From: Candidatus Didemnitutus sp.
GTDB lineage: Bacteria; Verrucomicrobiota; Verrucomicrobiia; Opitutales; Opitutaceae
Direction of reading: 5' to 3'
Assembly (NCBI GenBank): GCA_017991595.1
Contig: JAGOQJ010000001.1
Location: forward strand, 668,410-732,409
Length of the DNA stretch: 64,000 nucleotides
Positions 16,500 to 24,774 of the stretch are shown here, piece after piece; the stretch's first letter is position 1, and every line of letters begins with the position of its first letter. Both the position numbers and the translations under genes were made by a program. The notes beneath the pieces were generated by a model. The model was not told the origin of the DNA. It worked only from the letters and a program-made list of their open reading frames with translations, and made no database searches.

Positions 16500-17738
16500 T
16501 CAGCCGGCGAAGAATTTCTGGATCTTGCGCAGCGAGGCGACGAGGCGGTCGACCTCTTCCGTGGTGTTGTAGAGGTAAAAGCTGGCGCGCGTGGTGGAGG
16601 CGAGGCCGAGCTTGCGCATGAGCGGCTGGTTGCAGTGGTGGCCGCCGCGGAGCGCGATGCCGTCCTCGTTGGCGAAGGTCACGACGTCGTGCGCGTGCAC
16701 GCTGTCGAAGGCGAAGCTGATCAGCCCGCTGCGCGCGGCGCCGGCGCGCGGGCCGATGATGCGGATGCCGGGCAGCGTGGCGAGCTGGCCCATCGCATAC
16801 TGGACGAGTTGGTCGTCGTGCGCGGCGATGGCGGTGCGGCCGATGCTGTCGAGGTAGTCGCAGGCGGCGGCGAGGCCGATGGCGTCGGCGACGTTGGGCG
16901 TGCCGGCCTCGAAGCGCTCGGGGGCGGGCTTCCACGTGGCCGTTTCGTAGCTCACCTGCACGACCATGCCGCCGCCGGTCTCGTCGGGCGCGAGTTTGTC
17001 GAGGAGGGCGCGGCGGCCGTAGAGGACGCCGATGCCGGTGGGGCCGCACATCTTGTGGCCGGAGAAGGCAAGGAAGTCGCACCCGATCTCGCGCACGTCG
17101 AGCGGCACGTGGCCGATGGACTGCGCGGCGTCGATCACCGTCACGGCGCCGACGGCGCGGGCGCGGCGGCAGAATTCGGAGACGGGGTTGATCGTGCCGA
17201 GGGTGTTGGAAATGTGGGTGAACGCGAAGAGCTTCACCTGCGGCGTGAGCAGGGTGTCGAGCGCGGCGAGGTCGGGACCGCCTTCGCCGTCGGCGCCGAG
17301 GAGCGGCACGTATTTCAGCGTGGCGCCGGCGGCCTTGGCGGCCTGTTGCCAGGGCACGAGGTTGGAGTGGTGCTCGAACTCGGTGGTGAGCACGACGTCG
17401 CCCGGCTTCAGGTGGGCGTGGCTCCAACTGCGGGCGACGAGGTTGATGCTCTCGGTCGTGCCGCGGGTGAAGATGATCTCGGCGGGATCGGCGGCGTTGA
17501 TGAACTGGGCGATGCGGGCGCGAGCGCCTTCGTAGGCGTCGGTCGCGCGCATGGAGAGCGCGTGGAGGCCGCGGTGGACGTTGCTGTTGTCGCGTTCGTA
17601 GTAGCGGACGAGGGCGTCGATGACGGCGCGCGGTTTCTGCGCGGTGGCGCCGTTGTCGAGGTAGACGAGCGGCTGGCCGTTGACCTGCTGGTGCAGGATG
17701 GGGAAGTCGGCGCGGATTTTTTGCAGGTCGAGAGACAT
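16500..17738 (-). CDS. sufS: SufS-type cysteine desulfurase
   Basis: A 412-residue PLP enzyme. The Schiff-base lysine K229 lies in SGHKMCGPTG and the catalytic cysteine C369 in the group II motif RGGHHCNQP. It withdraws sulfur from cysteine for Fe-S cluster assembly. The sulfur-acceptor gene sufU is just upstream on the same strand, but a Sel1-repeat gene lies between them. The length and both active-site motifs match SufS rather than IscS or NifS. Confidence 0.95.
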   Translation of the reverse strand: MSLDLQKIRADFPILHQQVNGQPLVYLDNGATAQKPRAVIDALVRYYERDNSNVHRGLHALSMRATDAYEGARARIAQFINAADPAEIIFTRGTTESINLVARSWSHAHLKPGDVVLTTEFEHHSNLVPWQQAAKAAGATLKYVPLLGADGEGGPDLAALDTLLTPQVKLFAFTHISNTLGTINPVSEFCRRARAVGAVTVIDAAQSIGHVPLDVREIGCDFLAFSGHKMCGPTGIGVLYGRRALLDKLAPDETGGGMVVQVSYETATWKPAPERFEAGTPNVADAIGLAAACDYLDSIGRTAIAAHDDQLVQYAMGQLATLPGIRIIGPRAGAARSGLISFAFDSVHAHDVVTFANEDGIALRGGHHCNQPLMRKLGLASTTRASFYLYNTTEEVDRLVASLRKIQKFFAG

Positions 17739-17745
17739 ATTGTGC

Positions 17746-18648
17746 TCAATTCAATGAGCCAGATTTCAATTTTTCGTAGAGAATCCTTGTGCGCGCTTCG
17801 CCAGCCTTGACCTGTGCTGGAGAGAGCGTCTTACGCAACCCATCCAGCTCTCGGCGGATTCCCCATTTGGTCTGCATGTTGTCCTGCCAGCGTTGCGTGA
17901 TGAAGCGCGCAACATCGAGCCATGCATAGGCCTCAACAGGGTCGACCTGCGCACCGCGGCCATCACGGTAGGCCAATCCGATGTTGGCGATGCTCTCCAC
18001 GTCCCCTTGCGCCGCCGCCTTGCGATACCAATTTAGCGCAGCGACTGGGTCAGCAGTCACGCCCTCTCCGTTATACAGAAGATAGCCGGCGCGCCCTTGA
18101 GCGGCGGCGTGGCCGAGTTGCGCGGCTTTTTCGAACCACGCGAAGGCTACGTGCTTGTCGGGCGCGACTCCGCTGCCGGTTTCGTAACTCAATCCGAGAT
18201 TGTGCATCGCATTGGCATCGCCCAGCTCGGCGGCCTTCCTATACCAGTCGTTTGCCGCAACAGGGTCTTTAGTCACGCCCAAGCCATTGTCGTGCATCAG
18301 TCCGAGACTGCACAGCGCGTCCTTCTGGTTGTTTGCCGCGGCCTGATGGAAATACTCAAGTGCCTTCGGGAAATCCTGCCGCACGCCTTCGCCATTCAGA
18401 TAAAAGCATCCGATGTTGTTTTGCGCGAGAGCGTCGCCTGCCTTTGCCGCTCGCTCATACCATTTGAATGCTTCCTTAGGATTTCGCCTGACGCCAATCC
18501 CGTTGTCGTAACGCCCGGCTAGGATCATTTGCGATGCGACGTCGCCAGCTTTGGCTTTCGCTAGCAGTTCGTCGAAGCTTGGTTCGGTGGCGTTGAGCGC
18601 CACGCCCAGCACCAAAGCAAGCCAAACGACTCGGTGCAGGAAACGCAT
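17746..18648 (-). CDS. Sel1-repeat secreted protein inserted between sufU and sufS
   Basis: A 300-residue protein with a signal peptide (MRFLHRVVWLALVLGVALNA). About six 36-residue Sel1-like repeats follow, recognisable as A-x-x-x-W/Y-Y-x-K/R-A-A-x-x-G-x-x-x-A-x-x-N-x-G (for example AANDWYRKAAELGDANAMHN). Sel1 proteins act as protein-binding scaffolds. The gene is clearly less GC-rich than both neighbours and fits tightly between them (4 and 7 bases), which suggests a recently acquired gene. No catalytic residues seen; its link to Fe-S assembly may be positional only. Confidence 0.88.
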   Translation of the reverse strand: MRFLHRVVWLALVLGVALNATEPSFDELLAKAKAGDVASQMILAGRYDNGIGVRRNPKEAFKWYERAAKAGDALAQNNIGCFYLNGEGVRQDFPKALEYFHQAAANNQKDALCSLGLMHDNGLGVTKDPVAANDWYRKAAELGDANAMHNLGLSYETGSGVAPDKHVAFAWFEKAAQLGHAAAQGRAGYLLYNGEGVTADPVAALNWYRKAAAQGDVESIANIGLAYRDGRGAQVDPVEAYAWLDVARFITQRWQDNMQTKWGIRRELDGLRKTLSPAQVKAGEARTRILYEKLKSGSLN

Positions 18649-18652
18649 GCGC

Positions 18653-19105
18653 TCAGTCCTTGTGGGTCTCGGTGGTGGCGGGAGCCTCGTCGCCTTTCAG
18701 GGCGTTGAGGGCGGCGTGCCAGCCGAGCGTGGCGCACTTGATGCGGGCGGGGAAGGTGTGGACGCCGGCGAAGGCAGCGAGGTCGTTGATCTCCTCGGGC
18801 GGCTCGCCGGTCGTGACGATGTGGTGGAACTGGTCGTAGAGCTGCTGGGCCTCGGCGGCGGTCTTGCCCTTGAGCTGCGTGGTCATGAGCGAGGCGCTGG
18901 CCTGCGAGATGGCGCAGCCGGCGCCGTCGAAAGAGATGTCGGCGATGCGGTCACCATCGAGCCGGATGAAGACGCTGCACTGGTCGCCGCAGGTGGGATT
19001 GTCGCCGTGGGCGACGCGGTTGGCCGTGGGCAGTTTGCCGCGGTTCCGCGGGCGGCGGTTGTGGTCCAGAATGACGGACTGGTAGAGATCGGTGAGGTCG
19101 TGCAT
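18653..19105 (-). CDS. sufU: SufU-type Fe-S scaffold or sulfur-transfer protein
   Basis: A 150-residue IscU/SufU-fold protein. Three conserved cysteines with the SufU spacing are present: C39 with D41 (CGDQC), C64 (GAGCAISQASASL) and C124 (KCATLGW). SufU proteins carry zinc and accept sulfur from SufS; IscU proteins act as scaffolds. The insertion between the second and third cysteines points to the SufU branch. The ATG at 19105 (MHDLTDLYQ) is the family start. It heads the sufU-Sel1-sufS run. Confidence 0.9.
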   Translation of the reverse strand: MHDLTDLYQSVILDHNRRPRNRGKLPTANRVAHGDNPTCGDQCSVFIRLDGDRIADISFDGAGCAISQASASLMTTQLKGKTAAEAQQLYDQFHHIVTTGEPPEEINDLAAFAGVHTFPARIKCATLGWHAALNALKGDEAPATTETHKD

Positions 19106-19228
19106 CGGCCGGGTCGTGAAGGGTGAAAAGCTAGTGCGCACTCCGGGGTTGGCAAACAGAGTTTCCGTCCCGCGCCCCGCTGTGCCGGAGGATTGTCCGC
19201 GCGGCTGTGTGCGCGCGGCGGCCTAGGC

Positions 19229-21265
19229 TCAGGATTTGCTCGGAGCCGACGGCGCGGCCTGGAGCAGACGGGCGAGCAGGCGGCGGGCGCGGATTTGCCC
19301 GACGACGCGACGGGAGACAGGATCGCTGACCACGGGGAGCGACTTGTGGCCGTGCTCACGAAAGGCGGAGGCGGCGATCAAGGCGGTGTCGGTCGCGGCC
19401 ACCGCGGCGGGATTTTTCGCCATGAAAGCGTGGAGCGGTGTGTCCGGCGCGAGGCCGTCGGCTTGGGCGCGGAGCAGATCGGTGAGCGTCACGAGGCCTT
19501 CGAGCGCGCCTTCCGCGGACGTGACGTAGAAAACCTCGGTGGTGGTCGTGGCGAAGAGCTCGGTGACGTGGTGCAACGTGTCGGCCGGGCGCAACAGCGG
19601 TGCGGGGGCCGGCTCGATGAAATCGGCGAGCTGGAAGGTGCGGAGAGCGGCGAGGGCCTGCGGGCGTTCCTGCCAGAATTTACCCGAGCGGCGGGTGATG
19701 GCGGCGGTCAGCGCCGCGCGCAGCGGGGCGAGGGAACGCGAGATGGTGGAGAAGACGTTGCGTCCCATCACCACGACGTCGACCGGGCCGCGGGCGCGGA
19801 CGGAAGCCGAGCGCGGCTGCTGATTGATGAGCGCCTGCTCGCCGAAGAAGCTGCCCGGGCCGAGCGTCGCGATGACTTCGCCGTCGGGGCGTTCCGCGCT
19901 GGTGCGGACGATTTCCACCTCGCCGCGCTCGAGCACGTAGAAATTCGCCGGCGCCTCCCCTTGGCGGAGGATGTAGTCGCCCGCCTCGTAGTGCGCGTGC
20001 GTGACGCGCTCAGTCGGGTCGGTGCGCAGATGCGCGAGGTCGCGGGGAAACAGCAGCAGCCAAGCCCAGTCGGCGCCGACCTGGATGCGGCGTCCCCACG
20101 ACGGCAACTTGAAGAGATACACGCCGCGCCAGACGAACCACGCGAGGAAACCGCTGAGGCGCAGGCCGGCCAGCTCCGCGACGGCACGGTGGCCGCCGAT
20201 GGAGCAGAGTTGTCCGAGCACGCGGAAGGAGAAGGGGCGCGTCGGCTCCCCGTGGAGCGTGCGCAGGATGTTCTCCGCGCATTGGCGGCCTTGGCGCTCG
20301 GCGAACTGGCCCGTGGGCGGTGAGAGCTGGCCGTCGTGGGCGTTGCGGATGGCCGCGCAATCGCCCACGGCCCACGCGTTGGCGCGGCCGGGCAGGCGCA
20401 TGTCCGGCTCGGTGACGAGGCGGCCTTTCTCCCGCGGCGTGTCCATCCGCTCGACGATCGGCGCCGGGGAGCTGCCGATGGTGCACACGATGGTGCCGCC
20501 GCGGACGAAACCGTCGCCCGTGCCCACGCCGTCGCCGGTGGCCAGTTGCACGCGGCAGTTGAGCCGCAGCGTGACGCCGGCCGCCTGCATCTTCACGCGG
20601 GCAAACTCGCGCAGTGGCGGACTGATTTCCGGCAGGATCTGGTCGCGCGAGTGGAGCAGGGTGACCGTGACGTCGTCGGGCCGGATGTTGCGGAAGAAGC
20701 GGAGACTGCCGCGCACGAGATCGTTGATCTCGCCAGCCGCCTCCACGCCGCTGTAACCGCCGCCCACGACGATGAACGAGCAGAGCCAGCGCCGGCGCGC
20801 CTCATCTTCGCAGACTTCGGCGCGCTCGAGTTGCTGCAGCACCTGGGTGCGCAGGACGGCGGCGTCGCCGACGGTCTTGAGCGGGAACGCATGGTCGGCC
20901 ATGCCCGGCACGACGTTGAGGTTGGCTACGCTGCCGCAGGCGAGCACGACATGATCGTAAGCCATCCGTCGGGGCAGGCCGTCGTGGCTCTCGAACTCGA
21001 CCTCGCCGGCCGCGAGATCCACGTGCCGCACCTCCTCCGTGCGGCAGACGACGCCCGGCAGGAGTTGCCGGAGCGGCACGATGACGTCCTGCAGATTCAG
21101 CGAGGAACCGACGGCGTCGGCCAGGAGCGGGCTGAAGACGAGGTGGTTCTCGCGGTTGAAGAGGACGAGTTCCGCGTCGTTGCCGCGCAGCGCGGCGCGC
21201 AGGGTGCGGGCGCATGACACGCCGCCGAAGCCGCCGCCGATGATGACGATGCGTGTGCGTGGCAT
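19229..21265 (-). CDS. Type II NADH dehydrogenase fused to cNMP-binding and CBS modules
   Basis: A 678-residue three-part protein. Residues 1-410 are an NDH-2-like flavoprotein with two dinucleotide-binding motifs (IIGGGFGG near residue 10, VVGGGYSGVEAAGE near 165), the FAD motif WAVGDCAA near 298, and amphipathic C-terminal segments typical of membrane-bound NDH-2. Residues about 415-515 form a cyclic-nucleotide-binding domain (GSFFGEQAL, RSASVRA). Residues about 548-675 contain a pair of CBS motifs (LEGLVTLTDLL, HGHKSLPVV). The ATG at 21265 is used; upstream sequence in the same frame is antisense to the tRNA gene. Nucleotide binding could modulate NADH oxidation, but this is inference. Confidence 0.88.
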   Translation of the reverse strand: MPRTRIVIIGGGFGGVSCARTLRAALRGNDAELVLFNRENHLVFSPLLADAVGSSLNLQDVIVPLRQLLPGVVCRTEEVRHVDLAAGEVEFESHDGLPRRMAYDHVVLACGSVANLNVVPGMADHAFPLKTVGDAAVLRTQVLQQLERAEVCEDEARRRWLCSFIVVGGGYSGVEAAGEINDLVRGSLRFFRNIRPDDVTVTLLHSRDQILPEISPPLREFARVKMQAAGVTLRLNCRVQLATGDGVGTGDGFVRGGTIVCTIGSSPAPIVERMDTPREKGRLVTEPDMRLPGRANAWAVGDCAAIRNAHDGQLSPPTGQFAERQGRQCAENILRTLHGEPTRPFSFRVLGQLCSIGGHRAVAELAGLRLSGFLAWFVWRGVYLFKLPSWGRRIQVGADWAWLLLFPRDLAHLRTDPTERVTHAHYEAGDYILRQGEAPANFYVLERGEVEIVRTSAERPDGEVIATLGPGSFFGEQALINQQPRSASVRARGPVDVVVMGRNVFSTISRSLAPLRAALTAAITRRSGKFWQERPQALAALRTFQLADFIEPAPAPLLRPADTLHHVTELFATTTTEVFYVTSAEGALEGLVTLTDLLRAQADGLAPDTPLHAFMAKNPAAVAATDTALIAASAFREHGHKSLPVVSDPVSRRVVGQIRARRLLARLLQAAPSAPSKS

Positions 21266-21428
21266 GCGCGCGTGGGGGAGAACCGAAGTGTGCGGGCGCG
21301 CGTGGGCTTGGCAATGCGGCGCTGTGCGCGGGTCAGGTGAGGGAATTTTTCGCGGGATGGGCCGCGCGTGGGAATTTCCGTTGACCGCGGCGAGTCCAGC
21401 ACCCTTATTCGCCCTTCCTTTGTTCACT

Positions 21429-21516
21429 GGAGAGGTGGCAGAGTGGTCGAATGCGCGCGCTTGGAAAGCGCGTATACCGCAAGGTATCGGGGGTTCGAAT
21501 CCCCCCCTCTCCGCCA
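21429..21516 (+). tRNA. tRNA-Ser(GGA)
   Basis: The acceptor stem GGAGAGG (21429-21435) pairs with CCTCTCC (21506-21512). A G discriminator follows, and CCA is encoded (21514-21516). The anticodon stem-loop CGCGC-TTGGAAA-GCGCG gives anticodon GGA. A long variable arm (TATACCGCAAGGTAT region) and the T-loop GGTTCGAATCC mark it as a class II tRNA-Ser. It sits between the divergent NDH-2 fusion gene and the nuo operon. Confidence 0.97.
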
Positions 21517-21530
21517 CTTTCCCTGCATTG

Positions 21531-21552
21531 GGCGAAGGTAAACCCCTTCGCC
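21531..21552 (+). terminator. Hairpin downstream of tRNA-Ser, possible terminator
   Basis: An 8-bp perfect stem (GGCGAAGG at 21531-21538, CCTTCGCC at 21545-21552) with a TAAACC loop, 15 bases after the tRNA. There is no T-run, so it may be a processing or weak termination structure rather than a standard terminator. The remaining roughly 195 bases up to nuoB must hold the nuo promoter, which I could not place. Confidence 0.45.
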
Positions 21553-21748
21553 GACTTGCGAGGTGCGGTGCGCCGCGCGACCGCAGCCAGGCATGGAGGA
21601 TGGGGGCGGTTAAAGCCCGCCAATCAAAACCTGCACAGCGATTCCCAACGCGTGCGTCTTATGCAGAGCGGGTTGGCCCAAAAGACCCTTGCGCGACCCC
21701 TCTCGGTTGGTAGCGTGCAGCGTATTTTTACTTTCGCCTTTTTCCGAC

Positions 21749-22258
21749 ATGGTTTCTCCCAACACTGACCTGGCCTACGACAGCAAGATTGAGGGTGATG
21801 TCGTGGTCACGAAGCTGGACTCCGCCATCAACTGGATCCGCACCAACTCCATGTGGCCGATGCCCATGGGCCTGGCGTGTTGCGCCATCGAACTGATGGC
21901 CTCCGGCGGCGCAAAGTTCGACATCGCGCGCTTCGGTGCCGAAGTCATGCGCTTTTCCCCGCGCCAGTCGGACTGCATGATCGTGGCTGGCACTGTTACT
22001 TACAAGATGGCTCCGCAGGTCCGCCGCATCTACGACCAGATGGCCGCGCCGAAGTGGGTCATCGCCATGGGCGCCTGCGCCTCCACCGGCGGCATGTATC
22101 GCAGCTATGCGACGCTGCAGGGCGTGGACCGCATCATCCCCGTCGATGTTTACGTGAGTGGCTGCCCGCCGCGCCCCGAGGCGCTGCTCGACGCTCTCAT
22201 GAAGCTCCAGAACAAGGTCAAACGCGAGCGTTCGGCCTCCCGACTTTTCTCCGCCTGA
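21749..22258 (+). CDS. nuoB: NADH-quinone oxidoreductase subunit B
   Basis: A 169-residue subunit of the complex I peripheral arm. It carries cluster N2, with the adjacent cysteine pair C44-C45 ([10 protein letters not shown]) and two further ligands in GACASTGG and SGCPPRPE. It starts the operon here. nuoA, which normally precedes it, is not found in its usual place; tRNA-Ser and a divergent gene lie upstream instead. The ATG at 21749 is used. An in-frame ATG further upstream would add 20 residues that look non-coding. Confidence 0.96.
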   Translation: MVSPNTDLAYDSKIEGDVVVTKLDSAINWIRTNSMWPMPMGLACCAIELMASGGAKFDIARFGAEVMRFSPRQSDCMIVAGTVTYKMAPQVRRIYDQMAAPKWVIAMGACASTGGMYRSYATLQGVDRIIPVDVYVSGCPPRPEALLDALMKLQNKVKRERSASRLFSA

Positions 22259-22280
22259 GGCGCCCCGCGCCCCGCTCCCC

Positions 22281-22907
22281 ATGACCGCGAACGCCGACGT
22301 CATCGCCGCCGTCCAAGGCAGATTCCCTGCCGCGACTCCCCGCCCGACTTCCGACCACCCCGCGCTGAACGTGCCCGCGGCCGACGCGATCGCGTTGCTG
22401 CAGTTCCTCCGCGACGAGCAGGGTTACGATTTCCTGACCGACCTCACGGCCATCGATTGGAGCGCGGAGAAATCCCCGCGTTTCACCGTGGTCTGGCACC
22501 TTTATTCCAGCACCAAGCATGTCTGGGTGCGCGTCGCCGCGGATTGCCTCGACGACGCCCATCCCTCCATGCCGACCGCCTCCGGCCTCTGGGCCGGCGC
22601 CAACTGGCACGAACGCGAATGCTACGACCTGTTGGGCGTGAAGTTCGAGGGGCATCCCGACTTGCGCCGCATCCTCATGTGGGACGGCTATCCGCACCAC
22701 CCGTTGCGCAAGGAGTTCCCGCTCGCGGGCCTGCCCACCGACCTACCCGACGCGGAGATCGCCGCCGAGACCGGCACCGGCGTCATCGCCGCCCCGATGG
22801 CCGGCGGCCCCTTCGTCGCCACGCCCGGCGAGCCGATGAGCGACGCCGAGCCGCGCGCCAAGGACGAAGCCTGGAACGAACAGCGCCCCAAGCCTGACAA
22901 CGCCTGA
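22281..22907 (+). CDS. nuoC: NADH-quinone oxidoreductase subunit C
   Basis: A 208-residue 30-kDa-type subunit. It contains the family segment WHERECYDLLGVKFEGHPDLRRILM, split here as ANWHERECYDLLGV and GHPDLRRILMWDGY, and ends with an Ala/Pro-rich tail. NuoC and NuoD are separate genes here, not fused as in E. coli. It binds NuoD in the peripheral arm. It lies 22 bases after nuoB and 5 before nuoD. Confidence 0.95.
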   Translation: MTANADVIAAVQGRFPAATPRPTSDHPALNVPAADAIALLQFLRDEQGYDFLTDLTAIDWSAEKSPRFTVVWHLYSSTKHVWVRVAADCLDDAHPSMPTASGLWAGANWHERECYDLLGVKFEGHPDLRRILMWDGYPHHPLRKEFPLAGLPTDLPDAEIAAETGTGVIAAPMAGGPFVATPGEPMSDAEPRAKDEAWNEQRPKPDNA

Positions 22908-22912
22908 CACCG

Positions 22913-24172
22913 ATGGCCACCGAGCAAACTTTCCCTGACGCCTCCGCGAAAGCCGCCGCGAATCTCCGCCCTGAGCAAGTCGCAGGGTTCCCCAAGGAAT
23001 TCGACCCGGAGAAGATGTCCCTCTCGATGGGACCTTCGCATCCTTCCACGCACGGCGTGCTCCGCATCCAGTTCGAGCTCGACGGCGAGACGGTGACCAA
23101 GGCCGAGCCGGTCATCGGCTACCTGCACCGCGGCGACGAGAAGATCGCCGAGAACATGACCTACAACCAGTTCGTGCCCTACACGGACCGGTTGGACTAC
23201 ATCGCGCCGTTGGCCAACAACCACACCTTCGCGCACGCCGTCGAGCAGCTCGCCGGCCTGAAGATGCCCGCGCGCGTCGACGCCATCCGCGTGCTCACCT
23301 CGGAGATGGCGCGCCTCTCCTCGCACCTCCTCGGCCTCGGTGCCTTCGGCATCGATGTGGGCGCGTGGACGGTGTTCATGTATACCTTCACCGAGCGCGA
23401 GAAGCTCTACAGCCTCTTCGAGAAGCTCACCGGCGCACGCTTCACCACCAGCTACAGCCGCATCGGCGGCCTCTCGCGCGACGTGCCGCCGGGCTGGATC
23501 GAGGAGGTCGACGCGTTCTGCGACCACTTCATGCCGATCCTCGACGAGGTGCTCGCGCTCCTCTCGCGCAACAAGATCTTCATCGACCGCACGGTCGGCG
23601 TGGGCGTCATCACCAAGGAGGAGGCGATCGCCTACGGCCTGAGCGGCCCGAACCTCCGCGGCTCCGGCGTGCCGATGGATCTCCGCAAGGACCGTCCGTA
23701 TTGGGGCTACGACCAATACGAGTTCGACGTGCCGATCGGCTCGAAGGGCGACTGCTACGATCGCTACCTCGTCCGTGGCGAGGAGATGAAGCAGTCCGTG
23801 CGCATCATCAAGCAGGTGATCAAGAGCTTCCCCGCCGGCGATTATTACGCCCCCGAGGCGCGCCGCATCTTCGCCCCGCGCAAGGACAAGGTGCTCTCCT
23901 CGATGGAGGAGCTGATCAACAACTTCATGATCGTCACCGAGGGTCCGCAGATGCCCGCCGGCGAAGTCTATTTCGAGCACGAGAATCCGAAGGGCCTCCT
24001 CGGTTTCTACATCGTCTCGAAGGGCGGCGGCGTGCCTTACCGGCTCAAGATCCGCGGCCCGTCGTTCTGCAACCTCTCCATTCTCCCGAAGCTCTGCGTC
24101 GGCCACCTCGTGTCCGACGTCGTCTCCATCCTCGGCTCGCTCGACTTCGTCATGGGCGAGTGCGACCGCTAA
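22913..24172 (+). CDS. nuoD: NADH-quinone oxidoreductase subunit D
   Basis: A 419-residue 49-kDa-type subunit, which forms the quinone-binding pocket with NuoB. It contains the diagnostic GPSHPSTHGVLRI near residue 38, YLHRGDEKIAE near 66, and the C-terminal SILGSLDFVMGECDR. Length is normal for the family. A palindromic repeat element separates it from nuoE (24181-24268). Confidence 0.96.
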   Translation: MATEQTFPDASAKAAANLRPEQVAGFPKEFDPEKMSLSMGPSHPSTHGVLRIQFELDGETVTKAEPVIGYLHRGDEKIAENMTYNQFVPYTDRLDYIAPLANNHTFAHAVEQLAGLKMPARVDAIRVLTSEMARLSSHLLGLGAFGIDVGAWTVFMYTFTEREKLYSLFEKLTGARFTTSYSRIGGLSRDVPPGWIEEVDAFCDHFMPILDEVLALLSRNKIFIDRTVGVGVITKEEAIAYGLSGPNLRGSGVPMDLRKDRPYWGYDQYEFDVPIGSKGDCYDRYLVRGEEMKQSVRIIKQVIKSFPAGDYYAPEARRIFAPRKDKVLSSMEELINNFMIVTEGPQMPAGEVYFEHENPKGLLGFYIVSKGGGVPYRLKIRGPSFCNLSILPKLCVGHLVSDVVSILGSLDFVMGECDR

Positions 24173-24180
24173 GATTTTTG

Positions 24181-24268
24181 GCCCGCGAAACACACGAAAA
24201 GACACGAAATGAAAACCGCCGCACCGAACATCACCGCTCTTTCGTGTGATTTCGTGTGTTTCGTGGGC
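24181..24268. repeat. CACGAAA-type palindromic element, copy 1 (nuoD-nuoE spacer)
   Basis: An inverted repeat with 29-nt arms (24181-24209 and 24240-24268) matching at 26 of 29 positions, around a 30-base centre. The left arm reads GCCCGCGAAACACACGAAAA and ends in GACACGAAA; an ATGAAAACC follows it. The same arms and the same ATGAAAACC, with CCGAACA in the centre, recur at 26446-26537 in the nuoF-nuoG spacer. The palindrome would form a long hairpin in the nuo mRNA. This looks like a dispersed MITE- or REP-like element. Confidence 0.85.
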
Positions 24269-24285
24269 AATCCCTTCCTGCGTTA

Positions 24286-24774
24286 ATGAATCTCAAGCCT
24301 GAAACTTTCACCAAGATCGACGAGGTCATCACCCATTACCCGGTGAAGCGCAGCGCCACGCTCCCGCTGCTGCACCTCATCCAGGAGGATGCCGGCTATA
24401 TCTCCGACGCGGCGATCGAGTGGGTCGCGGCCAAGCTCGAGCTGCAGCCGATCAACGTCTACGAGGTCGTCACCTTCTACCCGATGTTCCGCCGGCAGCC
24501 GATCGGTCGCCGCCACATCAAGGTTTGTCGCACGCTCTCCTGCGCGCTCACCGGCGGCTACAAGGTCTGCGAGCGCTTCGAGAAGGAATTCGACACGCAC
24601 CGCGGCGAGATCTCGCCCGACGGCGAAGTCACGATCGAGTTCGTCGAGTGCCTCGCCAGCTGCGGCACCGGCCCGGTGGTGATGATCGACGACGACCTCC
24701 ACGAGAAGGTCGACGAAGCCAAGGTCAAACAGCTCGCGGACCAGATCCGCGCGGAGGCGAAAAAGCGGAAATGA
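24286..24774 (+). CDS. nuoE: NADH-quinone oxidoreductase subunit E
   Basis: A 162-residue thioredoxin-like [2Fe-2S] subunit. The four ligands have canonical spacing: C81-x4-C86 (KVCRTLSCAL) and C122-x3-C126 (ECLASCGTGP). The ATG at 24286 is used; an upstream in-frame ATG at 24256 lies inside the palindromic repeat and is unlikely. It overlaps the next gene by ATGA. Confidence 0.95.
   Translation: MNLKPETFTKIDEVITHYPVKRSATLPLLHLIQEDAGYISDAAIEWVAAKLELQPINVYEVVTFYPMFRRQPIGRRHIKVCRTLSCALTGGYKVCERFEKEFDTHRGEISPDGEVTIEFVECLASCGTGPVVMIDDDLHEKVDEAKVKQLADQIRAEAKKRK

Noticed and set aside
21266-21517. An N-terminal extension of the NDH-2 fusion beginning MAERGGFEPPIPCG
   Set aside because: It is the well-known false translation of the tRNA-Ser antisense strand; the NDH-2 start at 21265 is clear.
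24210-24239. A coding frame through the nuoD-nuoE repeat (ATGAAAACC...)
   Set aside because: The frame is short, overlaps the hairpin arms and has no protein-like sequence.
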